From NCBI GenBank assembly GCA_963675625.1, contig OY776497.1:2480001-2544000 (forward strand): DNA of 64,000 nucleotides. The letters are read 5' to 3'. This stretch comes from F22 sp963675625. GTDB lineage: Bacteria; Bacteroidota; Bacteroidia; Bacteroidales; Bacteroidaceae. The notes beneath the pieces are model-generated. The model ran no database searches and was not told the origin of the DNA. It worked only from the letters and a program-made list of their open reading frames with translations. The position numbers and the translations under genes are program-made. Positions 52,417-60,668 of this stretch are shown here, one piece after another (positions within the stretch are counted from its first letter, which is position 1; every line of letters starts with the position of its first letter).

Positions 52417-53454
52417 CTATATGTGAGAAATTTCTCCAGCTATAGGTTTTTTCATAAGCCTTTTTATTTCCTCGTGATTATATCCTTGTCCTAGCAAATG
52501 CATCAACTTAGTAAGTGCACTTTCAGTGGTCATATCTTTACCACTAATAACTCCAGCTTGGTAAAGTTGGTACCCATTGGCATATCTTCCCATCATTACG
52601 CTTCCTTGAGCACATTGAGTGATGTTTACAATGACAATTCCATTTTGATTGGCTTTAGTTAATGAGTTGATGAGCCAGTCTTTTTGAGGTGCATTCCCAG
52701 CTCCAAAGCTTTCTAAGATGACTCCTTTTAGTTGAGGAATATTTAAGATGGCATCTACTACGTATTTTTGGATTCCAGTGAAGAGTTTTAGAATGACCAC
52801 ATTTTCGTCTATGTTGAGATATGGATGAAGTGGCTTGTGTTTATAACATGGAAGAATATATTCGTGACTATATCGTATGTGAATGCCACAATGAGCTAGA
52901 TCTGGATAATTGAAACTTTGAAATGCTTTGAAATTTTCAGCCGCTATTTTAGTGGTTCTATTTCCTCTCATCAACCTATTTTCAAAAAGAATACAGACTT
53001 CGGGGACAACAGCATGGTTGTGTATTTTATTTGATGCAATTTCTATACTAGTTAGTAGGTTTTCTTTGCCATCAGTACGAAGTGCTCCAATAGGTAATTG
53101 GGAACCTGTGAGTATCACGGGTTTTGTTAGATTTCCAAGCATAAAACTCAATGCGGAAGCTGTATAAGCCATTGTGTCAGTACCATGTAAAATGACAAAT
53201 CCGTCGTATTGATGATATTGGTTTGCAATCACTTCAACCAATTTTATCCATATTTTGGGTTCCATATCGCTACTATCAATAGGAGGTGTGAAAGCATAAC
53301 TGTCTATATCACATCCTACTTGTGCCATTTCTGGTAAATGGAGCATCAGTTGATCTAATTGGAAGTTTTGTAGAGTACCATCTTTAGAATTCTCAATCAT
53401 TCCGATGGTACCGCCAGTGTATATTAGCAATATGTTACTTTTTGATTCTTTCAT
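52417..53454 (-). CDS. ansA: Type I L-asparaginase
   Basis: Cytoplasmic asparaginase (345 aa) that hydrolyses L-asparagine to aspartate and ammonia. The first catalytic Thr is in LLIYTGGTIGM (residues about 9-19) and the second in VILHGTDTMAYTA (about 86-98), the two signature motifs; the protein has no signal peptide, as expected for the type I enzyme. Length is normal. A -7-like TATTTTTG on the minus strand lies at 53487-53480. It is divergent from the threonine operon, to which it could supply aspartate. Confidence 0.95.
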   Translation of the reverse strand: MKESKSNILLIYTGGTIGMIENSKDGTLQNFQLDQLMLHLPEMAQVGCDIDSYAFTPPIDSSDMEPKIWIKLVEVIANQYHQYDGFVILHGTDTMAYTASALSFMLGNLTKPVILTGSQLPIGALRTDGKENLLTSIEIASNKIHNHAVVPEVCILFENRLMRGNRTTKIAAENFKAFQSFNYPDLAHCGIHIRYSHEYILPCYKHKPLHPYLNIDENVVILKLFTGIQKYVVDAILNIPQLKGVILESFGAGNAPQKDWLINSLTKANQNGIVIVNITQCAQGSVMMGRYANGYQLYQAGVISGKDMTTESALTKLMHLLGQGYNHEEIKRLMKKPIAGEISHI

Positions 53455-53617
53455 AATAGGTTTGGCTGCATTGTTCTAACAAAAATAGCATAAAACTTCT
53501 AAATATAGTAGCTTATTGTTATTGTTTTCAGTCTGTTATATAACATGCCATTCTTTTGTCACCTGACAAAAACAAGAAAAAACAGATTTGAAATGATAGA
53601 ATGTAAAGGAAAAGTCG

Positions 53618-53625
53618 TATTTTTG
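53618..53625 (+). promoter_or_regulatory. -7 element of the threonine operon
   Basis: TATTTTTG lies 38 bases before thrA; no -33 partner at the right distance. No leader peptide or attenuator was seen in the 209-base spacer. Confidence 0.45.
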
Positions 53626-53663
53626 CGATAAATATTAATTTAATCACATAGTAAAACCACCAG

Positions 53664-56105
53664 ATGAAAGTGTTGAAATTTGGTGGCACTAGCGTAGGCA
53701 GTGTCACAAGCATCCTTAATGTGAAGCAAATTGTCGAGTCAGTTCAAGGACCAGTAGTAGTTGTTGTATCAGCTTTGGGAGGGATAACCGATTTATTGCT
53801 AAGCACGGCACGTATGGCTGCAGATGGCAATCGTGCTTACCTTGAGCAATATAAAGAAATTGTGCACCGTCATCATACTATGATAGATGAAGTGATTCCA
53901 GTTGGAACTGCAAAGATAGCCCTATTGGAACGTGTAAACGAGTTGCTTGCTGAATTGGATAATATCTATCAAGGACTATACCTCATTCATGATTTGAGTC
54001 AGAAAACTTCCGATACAATTGTTAGTTACGGGGAAAGACTAAGTTCTAAGATTGCAGCTAGACTGATTAAAGGTGCTGTATGGTATGATTCTCGTCAGTT
54101 TATTAAAACAAGGACTCGTCACGGACATCATGCTTTGGATGCTGATGCGACAAATCAATTGATAAAGGAATCTTTTACAGATATGCCATCATGTGTTCTT
54201 ATGGGTGGTTTTATAGCTACCGATATTGACACCAATACAACGACAAACTTAGGACGTGGTGGCTCTGATTATACAGCTGCTATATTGGCCGCTGCTTTAG
54301 AAGCTGATGTGCTTGAAATTTGGACAGATGTAGATGGTTTCATGACCGCTGATCCTCGAGTTATATCTCGTGCTTATCCTGTTCAGGAACTTAGTTATGT
54401 AGAAGCCATGGAGCTCTGTAATTTTGGCGCAAAGGTGGTTTATCCGCCAACAATATATCCAGTGTGCCATAAGAATATTCCAATACGCATTAAAAATACA
54501 TTTAATCCAGAAGCACCTGGAACTCTTATCTCAAGCAAACCTCATGTACATGGAGGGCAGGCTATCAAAGGTATTTCAAGTATTAATGATACGAGTCTGA
54601 TTACTGTTACTGGATTGGGAATGGTGGGTGTTATCGGTGTCAATCATCGTATTTTTAGAACACTTGCTATCAATGGTATAAGCGTTTTCTTAGTTTCTCA
54701 GGCTTCTTCAGAAAACAGTACCTCTATTGGAGTGCGTAATGCGGATGCTGATCTAGCTATTGAAGTATTGAATGATTGTTTTGCTGAAGAAATAGCTGCA
54801 GGTGAAATTAGTCCAGTTTCAGCAGAACGTAATTTGGCTACTGTGGCTATTGTTGGTGAGCGCATGAAACATACTACCGGTATAGCGGGAAAACTTTTTG
54901 GCACACTAGGTCGCAATGGTATCAATGTTATCGCTTGTGCACAAGGAGCATCTGAAACAAATATATCTTTTGTGATTGATCATAATTCATTACGTAAGGC
55001 ATTGAATGTGATTCATGATTCTTTTTTCCTTTCTGAATACAAAGTTCTAAATCTTTTTATTTGCGGTATTGGTACAGTAGGGAGTAGTTTAATCGAACAA
55101 ATTCGGATGCAGCAACCCAAATTGATGCAAGAAAATAGGTTGAAGCTTCGTGTGGTTGGCATTGCAAAGAGCAACAAGATTATTACTCAAAGAGATGGCG
55201 AAGGGATTGATTTGAACCAATATAAGCAGTTGTTTGAGTCAGAGGGGCAACCATCAGATCCAGAAATCTTGAAACAGGTTATAATAGATATGAATATCTT
55301 TAATGCTGTGTTTATAGATACAACGGCGAGTAGTGCAATAGCTAATCTGTATAAGCCTTTGTTGCAACACAATGTTTCTATCGTTGCAGCCAATAAGATT
55401 GCTGCATCCGAAGAGTATGCAAATTACCTAGAATTAAAACGTTTGGCTTTGGATCGTGGAGTTAAATTTCTGTATGAAACCAATGTTGGTGCAGGACTTC
55501 CTATCATATCGACGATGAGCGATTTGATTGCATCAGGAGATAAGATAGAGAAAATCCAAGCAGTTTTATCTGGTACACTTAATTTTATATTCAATACATT
55601 AAGCGAGAAAGTGCCATTTAGTGAGACCATTCGTAAAGCTAAAGAAATTGGCTTTTCTGAGCCTGATCCACGTATAGATTTGAGTGGCAAAGATGTTATA
55701 CGTAAATTAGTGATTTTAGCTCGAGAAGCAGGTTTTCCACTAGAGCAAAAAGATGTAGATAAACACTTATTTGTTCCAGAAAATTTCTTTGAGGGATCCT
55801 TAGATGATTTTTGGACAAAAATAGGCACTGTAGATGCTGACTTTGAGGCTCATCGTAAGCGTTTGGAGGCAGAAGGAAAACGTTTACGTTTTGTGGCTAC
55901 ACTTGACAAAGGCAAAGCATCGGTAGGACTGCAAGAAGTGGATAGAAATCATCCATTTTATGCTCTTGAAGGAAGCAATAATATCATATTACTCACGACG
56001 GAACGTTATAAAGAATACCCTATGCTTATTCAAGGATATGGCGCTGGTGCTTCGGTGACAGCTGCTGGGGTATTTGCAGACATTATGAGAATAGCTTCCG
56101 TATAA
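53664..56105 (+). CDS. thrA: Bifunctional aspartokinase / homoserine dehydrogenase
   Basis: First and third steps from aspartate to threonine, in one 813-aa protein. The kinase half starts MKVLKFGGTSVGS and has GRGGSDYTAA and the EIWTDVDGFMTADPR segment. Central ACT domains (about 310-460) show GMVGVIGVNHRIF and NISFVIDHNSLRKAL and should give threonine feedback control. The dehydrogenase half has the NAD(P) site ICGIGTVGSSL and later VLSGTLNFIFN and FSEPDPRIDLSGKD. Length is as in E. coli ThrA. First gene of a thrA-kinase-thrC operon. Confidence 0.97.
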   Translation: MKVLKFGGTSVGSVTSILNVKQIVESVQGPVVVVVSALGGITDLLLSTARMAADGNRAYLEQYKEIVHRHHTMIDEVIPVGTAKIALLERVNELLAELDNIYQGLYLIHDLSQKTSDTIVSYGERLSSKIAARLIKGAVWYDSRQFIKTRTRHGHHALDADATNQLIKESFTDMPSCVLMGGFIATDIDTNTTTNLGRGGSDYTAAILAAALEADVLEIWTDVDGFMTADPRVISRAYPVQELSYVEAMELCNFGAKVVYPPTIYPVCHKNIPIRIKNTFNPEAPGTLISSKPHVHGGQAIKGISSINDTSLITVTGLGMVGVIGVNHRIFRTLAINGISVFLVSQASSENSTSIGVRNADADLAIEVLNDCFAEEIAAGEISPVSAERNLATVAIVGERMKHTTGIAGKLFGTLGRNGINVIACAQGASETNISFVIDHNSLRKALNVIHDSFFLSEYKVLNLFICGIGTVGSSLIEQIRMQQPKLMQENRLKLRVVGIAKSNKIITQRDGEGIDLNQYKQLFESEGQPSDPEILKQVIIDMNIFNAVFIDTTASSAIANLYKPLLQHNVSIVAANKIAASEEYANYLELKRLALDRGVKFLYETNVGAGLPIISTMSDLIASGDKIEKIQAVLSGTLNFIFNTLSEKVPFSETIRKAKEIGFSEPDPRIDLSGKDVIRKLVILAREAGFPLEQKDVDKHLFVPENFFEGSLDDFWTKIGTVDADFEAHRKRLEAEGKRLRFVATLDKGKASVGLQEVDRNHPFYALEGSNNIILLTTERYKEYPMLIQGYGAGASVTAAGVFADIMRIASV

Positions 56106-56132
56106 AATACAACCACATAAAGAACAAATCAA

Positions 56133-57344
56133 TTGAAAAAAATAATTATAATAGGTGATGGCATGGCTGATTGGCCAGTCGAAAAGTTAGGTAATAAGAC
56201 TTTGCTGCAATATGCATATACACCATATATTGATCTATTGGCTCAAAAAGGTCAAACAGGCCTTTTGCAAACTGTCGCTGAGGGATTTCACCCTGGCAGT
56301 GAAGTGGCCAATATGACTATTTTGGGATATGATATGCGTAAAGTGTATGAAGGCCGTGGAGTTCTTGAAGCGGCAAGTATTGGGGTTGATTTAGCACCTG
56401 ATGAGTTGGCTATGCGTCTTAATTTAGTGTGTATAGAAGGCGACATTTTAAAGAATCATTCTGCGGGGCACATCACGACTGAAGAAGCTGATACTTTAAT
56501 CCAATTTTTACAAGAGAAATTGGGGTCTGATAGAGTCCAATTTCATACAGGAGTCCAATATCGTCACCTTTTGGTTCTAAAAGGAGGAGATAAGCGTTTA
56601 TACTGTACACCACCTCATGACAAACCATTGCATCCATTTCGTCCGTTGCTTGTTAAGGCACAAGTACCTGAAGCACAAGAAACGGCTGATTTGATTAATG
56701 ATTTGATTATTCAATCACAACAACTTCTTGAAAATCACCCCATAAATCAAGCGCGTGCCGAAGCTGGTAAAGATAAGGCCAATAGTGTGTGGCCTTGGTC
56801 CCCAGGATATCGTCCCAAAATGGTTCCTTTGACAGAAACATATCCTCAGATCAAACAAGGAAGTGTTATCTCTGCTGTAGATTTGATTCATGGTATTGCA
56901 AAATATGCAGGTTTAAAAGGTATTCAAGTAGAAGGAGCTACTGGCTTGTACAACACCAACTATGAGGGAAAAGTACGCGCTGCGTTAGAAGCTTTACAAA
57001 CCGATGATTTTGTTTATTTACATATTGAAGCTGCCGATGAGGCTGGCCACGAGGGTGATTTGGATTTAAAAATCCGTACAATAGAAGATCTTGATGGGCG
57101 AGTAGTAGGTCCGATATATCGTGCGACGAAATATTGGAGCGAACCTGTAGCTATAGCTATATTGCCAGACCATCCCACACCTGTGGCACTTCGTACTCAT
57201 ACATCCGATCCAGTACCTTTCTTGATGTATGCACCAGGAATGAAACCAGATAATGTACAGCAGTATGATGAACAATCGTGTACAAAAGGAGTGTTTGGCG
57301 TATTAGTTGAAACAGACTTCTTAAGAAAATTCATGGAATTATAA
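56133..57344 (+). CDS. Phosphoglycerate-mutase-like protein, probable homoserine kinase
   Basis: 403-aa member of the alkaline-phosphatase superfamily annotated as cofactor-independent phosphoglycerate mutase (ApgM type). The metal-binding IIIGDGMADWP (residues 5-15), the nucleophile region PGSEVANMTILGYD, AADEAGHEGD and LPDHPTPV are intact. It sits exactly where thrB is expected, between thrA and thrC, and relatives in Bacteroides are reported to serve as homoserine kinase; this role is the best inference here. The start is a TTG at 56133: the next ATG lies inside the GDGMAD metal motif and would remove it. Confidence 0.85.
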   Translation: MKKIIIIGDGMADWPVEKLGNKTLLQYAYTPYIDLLAQKGQTGLLQTVAEGFHPGSEVANMTILGYDMRKVYEGRGVLEAASIGVDLAPDELAMRLNLVCIEGDILKNHSAGHITTEEADTLIQFLQEKLGSDRVQFHTGVQYRHLLVLKGGDKRLYCTPPHDKPLHPFRPLLVKAQVPEAQETADLINDLIIQSQQLLENHPINQARAEAGKDKANSVWPWSPGYRPKMVPLTETYPQIKQGSVISAVDLIHGIAKYAGLKGIQVEGATGLYNTNYEGKVRAALEALQTDDFVYLHIEAADEAGHEGDLDLKIRTIEDLDGRVVGPIYRATKYWSEPVAIAILPDHPTPVALRTHTSDPVPFLMYAPGMKPDNVQQYDEQSCTKGVFGVLVETDFLRKFMEL

Positions 57345-57372
57345 ATTGACTACATAGATAAAAACAAACAAT

Positions 57373-58761
57373 ATGCTTTATTATTCGACAAACAAAAAAG
57401 CTCATCCTGTGACACTGAAAGATGCAGTTATCAAAGGATTAGCTTCTGATAAAGGTTTATATATGCCTGAGCGTATTTATCCTTTACCAGCTTCATTTTA
57501 TGACAATATTGAAGAGATGACTTTCCAAGAGATTGCATTTGAAGTAGCTAATGCGTTTTTTGGAGAAGATATTCCATCTGAAGATTTAAAAGAAATCGTG
57601 TATGATACTTTATCTTTTGATACACCAGTAGCAGAATTGAATGGAGATGTGTATAGCCTAGAATTATATCATGGTCCTACATTAGCCTTTAAGGATGTAG
57701 GTGGGCGTTTTATGGCGCGTTTACTGGGCTACTTTATCAAACAAGAGAATCGCCATGTTAATGTGTTGGTCGCTACATCGGGCGATACTGGTAGTGCAGT
57801 GGCCAATGGATTCTTGGGAGTTGATGGTATTGATGTGTTTGTTTTGTATCCCAAAGGTAAAGTCAGTTCCATTCAGGAATGTCAGTTTACAACATTAGGA
57901 CAAAATATAACGGCCATAGAAGTTGAAGGTACCTTCGATGATTGCCAAGCGTTAGTAAAATCAGCGTTTATGGATTCAGATTTGAATGATCACTTCCTAC
58001 TAACATCCGCAAATTCAATCAATGTGGCTCGTTTTCTACCACAAGCTTTCTATTACTTTTGGGGATATGCTCAAATGAAGCGTATGGGCAAAGGGGATAA
58101 TTTGGTGGTTTGTGTACCAAGTGGTAATTTTGGTAATATTACAGCAGGCTTGTTTGCGAAATATATGGGACTGCCTATTAAACGTTTTATAGCTTCTAAT
58201 AATGCCAATGATATTTTTTATCAATATCTTGAAACAGGTGAGTACCATCCCCGTCCATCTGTCTCTACAATTGCCAATGCTATGGATGTAGGTGATCCAT
58301 CTAATTATGCACGAGTACTTGATTTGTACGCCCGTATCGCTAGCGGTGAAAAGCCTGGAGATACATTATCCGATTCTTTACAACAACAAGATACGCTTTC
58401 TCTGATCTCAGATAAGGCTGTATATGCAGCGATAAAGAAGGATATAGCAGGGGCTACATATACGGATGAACAGATTGAAGAAAGTCTTGAAGACTGCTAT
58501 GCATTAAATGGGTATTTATGTGATCCACATGGTGCATGTGGTTATCGTGCACTGATAGAAGGTTTAGAGGAGGGGGAAATTGGCCTTTTTCTTGAAACTG
58601 CTCACCCGGCTAAGTTTAAAGAAACTGTCGATCGTATTATTGCTGATGACATAGATATACCCGAGAAACTACAGGCTTTTATGAAAGGAGAAAAGCAAAG
58701 TGTTGCTTTTACAAAAGACTTTGGGTCATTTAAACAACGAATGATGAAGTTATTAAAATAA
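57373..58761 (+). CDS. thrC: Threonine synthase
   Basis: PLP enzyme converting O-phosphohomoserine to threonine. The PLP-lysine motif LAFKDVGGRFMARLL is near residue 105, followed by ATSGDTGSAVANGF, the phosphate-binding loop, and VPSGNFGNITAG. At 462 aa it belongs to the long form. It starts 28 bases after the kinase gene and closes the threonine operon. No strong terminator is visible after it. Confidence 0.97.
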   Translation: MLYYSTNKKAHPVTLKDAVIKGLASDKGLYMPERIYPLPASFYDNIEEMTFQEIAFEVANAFFGEDIPSEDLKEIVYDTLSFDTPVAELNGDVYSLELYHGPTLAFKDVGGRFMARLLGYFIKQENRHVNVLVATSGDTGSAVANGFLGVDGIDVFVLYPKGKVSSIQECQFTTLGQNITAIEVEGTFDDCQALVKSAFMDSDLNDHFLLTSANSINVARFLPQAFYYFWGYAQMKRMGKGDNLVVCVPSGNFGNITAGLFAKYMGLPIKRFIASNNANDIFYQYLETGEYHPRPSVSTIANAMDVGDPSNYARVLDLYARIASGEKPGDTLSDSLQQQDTLSLISDKAVYAAIKKDIAGATYTDEQIEESLEDCYALNGYLCDPHGACGYRALIEGLEEGEIGLFLETAHPAKFKETVDRIIADDIDIPEKLQAFMKGEKQSVAFTKDFGSFKQRMMKLLK

Positions 58762-59029
58762 ATTTCTTCATGTCATGCGTACATGTTCTCCTTTTTTATA
58801 GATGTAGTTTTTATATGCTATAACGGCATATAGGCAAGAACGTACTAAAATGAAGAAGGTGATAGAGTATAGTACATCACTACTATTAAATGTAGTTTGT
58901 ACTTTATACTCTATTGCTTTCTTCATCTTTTATTTTAGACCCAAAGGATGGTTGTATAGAGCTGTCTGTCTATTTTGTATAATATTAATTTTTACAAGTG
59001 CAAATGTGTTCTACTTTGAAATAAATGTG

Positions 59030-59037
59030 TACATTTG
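59030..59037 (+). promoter_or_regulatory. -7 element of the small outer-membrane protein gene
   Basis: TACATTTG, 65 bases before the ATG. It lies in the otherwise empty spacer 58762-59102, which shows nothing else I can support. Confidence 0.4.
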
Positions 59038-59102
59038 TCGTTATAAGAGTGCTTTTTTGTAACTCTTGATTACTAATAAAAGTAACTTTAAAGTGGTTAG
59101 AT

Positions 59103-59627
59103 ATGAAGAAAATGGTCGCAATTTTTTCGGTAATAATTTTAATGTTTGTATTTCATCAGCAAGCATGTGCACAACATATACGATTTGAGCTTGGTGTGAA
59201 TCATGCCATAGGGATGCCTGAATTTAACTCACGTGAAAGTGGGATTGGAGCTTATGGGACCTTACATTTGGTGCTTCCATTTTCTCCTATATCAGTCGGA
59301 ACGACTGTAAGCTATGAAAATTATACTTTTTATAAAGCAGTTCAGGGTGGGAGTACAAGTTTTGATGCTCAGGGGTTGACTATTTATCCTTATGCAGCTT
59401 ACACCTTTAAGGGATGTAAGTATTTTGTTCCTTATTTAGGTTTGGGTGCAGGTGTATCCTTAGATAATGTAGAAAACAATTTGTTCGATGATGGGGCTAA
59501 ACGACATTTTGCTTTGATCCCTTTATTGGGTATACGTTTGGTCAATCATTTGACACTCTCTTTACGTTATACTGTATTACCAGCAGATTATTCACGTTTA
59601 AGCTTTAATATTGGGCTTATCTTTTAG
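59103..59627 (+). CDS. Small outer-membrane beta-barrel protein
   Basis: 174-aa protein with a signal peptide (MKKMVAIFSVIILMFVF, cleavage near ACAQ) and alternating beta-strands consistent with an eight-stranded barrel: FELGVNHAIG, VGTTVSYENYTFY, YFVPYLGLGAGVS, LTLSLRYTVL, and a C-terminal strand ending in Phe (SFNIGLIF), the usual assembly signal. It resembles OMP_b-brl proteins; no specific function. Its last 11 bases overlap the convergent AlkD-like gene. Confidence 0.8.
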   Translation: MKKMVAIFSVIILMFVFHQQACAQHIRFELGVNHAIGMPEFNSRESGIGAYGTLHLVLPFSPISVGTTVSYENYTFYKAVQGGSTSFDAQGLTIYPYAAYTFKGCKYFVPYLGLGAGVSLDNVENNLFDDGAKRHFALIPLLGIRLVNHLTLSLRYTVLPADYSRLSFNIGLIF

Positions 59628-60444
59628 ATATAGTCTTTGTTCGTCCCATATAATAGTCTCTTTCTTCCTTAGAGAATTTTTCAATAGCATATCTCAGCAT
59701 GGTTCTTGGCATTGCTTCTTTATGTTCTTCAAGAAATTCGACAAGTGTGTCTTTATCTCTTTTTCCAACTTCTCGAAGCATCCATCCACAAGCTTTGTGC
59801 ATCAGGTCGTGAGGATGATGTATAAATATTTTTGATAATTTGATAGTGTCTTCAAATTGATTTTCTCTAATCAAAGCATACGTCGATACGATAGCAATGC
59901 GTTGATCCCATAACAAATCACTTTGGCTCAATTGGTACAATAATGTTCTTTTTTCTGGGGAACATAATAGCATTTCGCAACCAATAATTTTCCTTGCTGA
60001 TAAGTCAACCAAATCCCAATTGTTGATTCGAGTACTCTTATAAAGATAGTATTCAGCAATCTCTTTTTGGATTGCACGTATTTCTTGTATGGAATGGCTA
60101 TTTGATAGATGTTTACGCTTTTGTAGCTTCTTGATACTTTTTGTTGCTTGTTCATACTCATCAACCAATAGGAGTACGCCACATAGACGCTCTTCATGCC
60201 AAGGACTTTCAAGTAATTTCTCTACTATACTGCGATTTACTCCACTGTACATTTTTACGATCTTTCGTACGTTGGGTACCATAATTCCAAGAAACTGGTC
60301 ACCTTCTCCATATTGGCCAATCCCAGTTTTAAAAAATGTGGGTAAGAAGGCGGCTTTCTTTGGGTTTATAAACTTATGTAAGTCAGCAAGTAAGGCCTCC
60401 AAAGTGTCTTGGTTGTCGTCAGAAATAACGTCAGTAGTATTCAT
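59617..60444 (-). CDS. DNA alkylation repair protein, AlkD-like
   Basis: 275-aa protein of the AlkD/ALK family of HEAT-repeat DNA glycosylases, which remove alkylated bases. Family features visible are FFKTGIGQYGEGDQFLGIMVPNVRKI near residue 42, the NNWDLVDLSARKIIG stretch near residue 140 and HDLMHKACGWMLREVGKRD near 212, with the catalytic-site Trp and Asp. It is divergent from htpG and has its own promoter at 60496-60527. Its 3' end overlaps the small barrel gene by 11 bases in antisense. Confidence 0.9.
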   Translation of the reverse strand: MNTTDVISDDNQDTLEALLADLHKFINPKKAAFLPTFFKTGIGQYGEGDQFLGIMVPNVRKIVKMYSGVNRSIVEKLLESPWHEERLCGVLLLVDEYEQATKSIKKLQKRKHLSNSHSIQEIRAIQKEIAEYYLYKSTRINNWDLVDLSARKIIGCEMLLCSPEKRTLLYQLSQSDLLWDQRIAIVSTYALIRENQFEDTIKLSKIFIHHPHDLMHKACGWMLREVGKRDKDTLVEFLEEHKEAMPRTMLRYAIEKFSKEERDYYMGRTKTISKR

Positions 60445-60460
60445 ACCGTTGATATATTAT

Positions 60461-60475
60461 AATGTGTAACACATT
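60461..60475 (+). promoter_or_regulatory. Palindrome, candidate activator site upstream of htpG
   Basis: AATGTG-TAA-CACATT is a perfect inverted repeat 55 bases before the sigma-54-like element. The position would suit an enhancer-binding activator; it also lies in the leader of the divergent alkD-like gene. Confidence 0.4.
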
Positions 60476-60495
60476 CAAAATCAGATGTGATGATA

Positions 60496-60527
60496 CAAAA
60501 ATAGCTAGAAAATTTTAGTCTTGCAAA
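60496..60527 (-). promoter_or_regulatory. Promoter of the AlkD-like gene
   Basis: Minus-strand TTTG (60527-60524) and TATTTTTG (60503-60496) are 20 bases apart; start of transcription near 60490, 46 bases before the gene. Confidence 0.65.
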
Positions 60528-60530
60528 CAA

Positions 60531-60546
60531 TGGCACGTCCTTTGCA
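60531..60546 (+). promoter_or_regulatory. Sigma-54-type promoter of htpG
   Basis: TGGCACG-TCCT-TTGCA matches the RpoN consensus TGGCACG-N4-TTGCW at every defined position, with GG and GC 10 bases apart. Transcription should start near 60557, a leader of about 110 bases. A TACACTTTG at 60548-60556 is a poorer alternative for the main sigma factor, because it has one base too many between TA and TTTG. Confidence 0.65.
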
Positions 60547-60668
60547 ATACACTTTGTCGTGAAGAAATGTTGACAAAATACTGAGAAAATGTCAGGCATA
60601 TGTCAGTTGCTTTACAACTAAGTGATATGAACAAATAAATATAGTAAACCATTTAAAAAGCAATTATT

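Noticed and set aside
58850..59062. 70-codon hydrophobic reading frame between thrC and the barrel gene
   Set aside because: It covers the -7 element of the next gene, has no family resemblance, and hydrophobic frames arise easily in AT-rich spacers.
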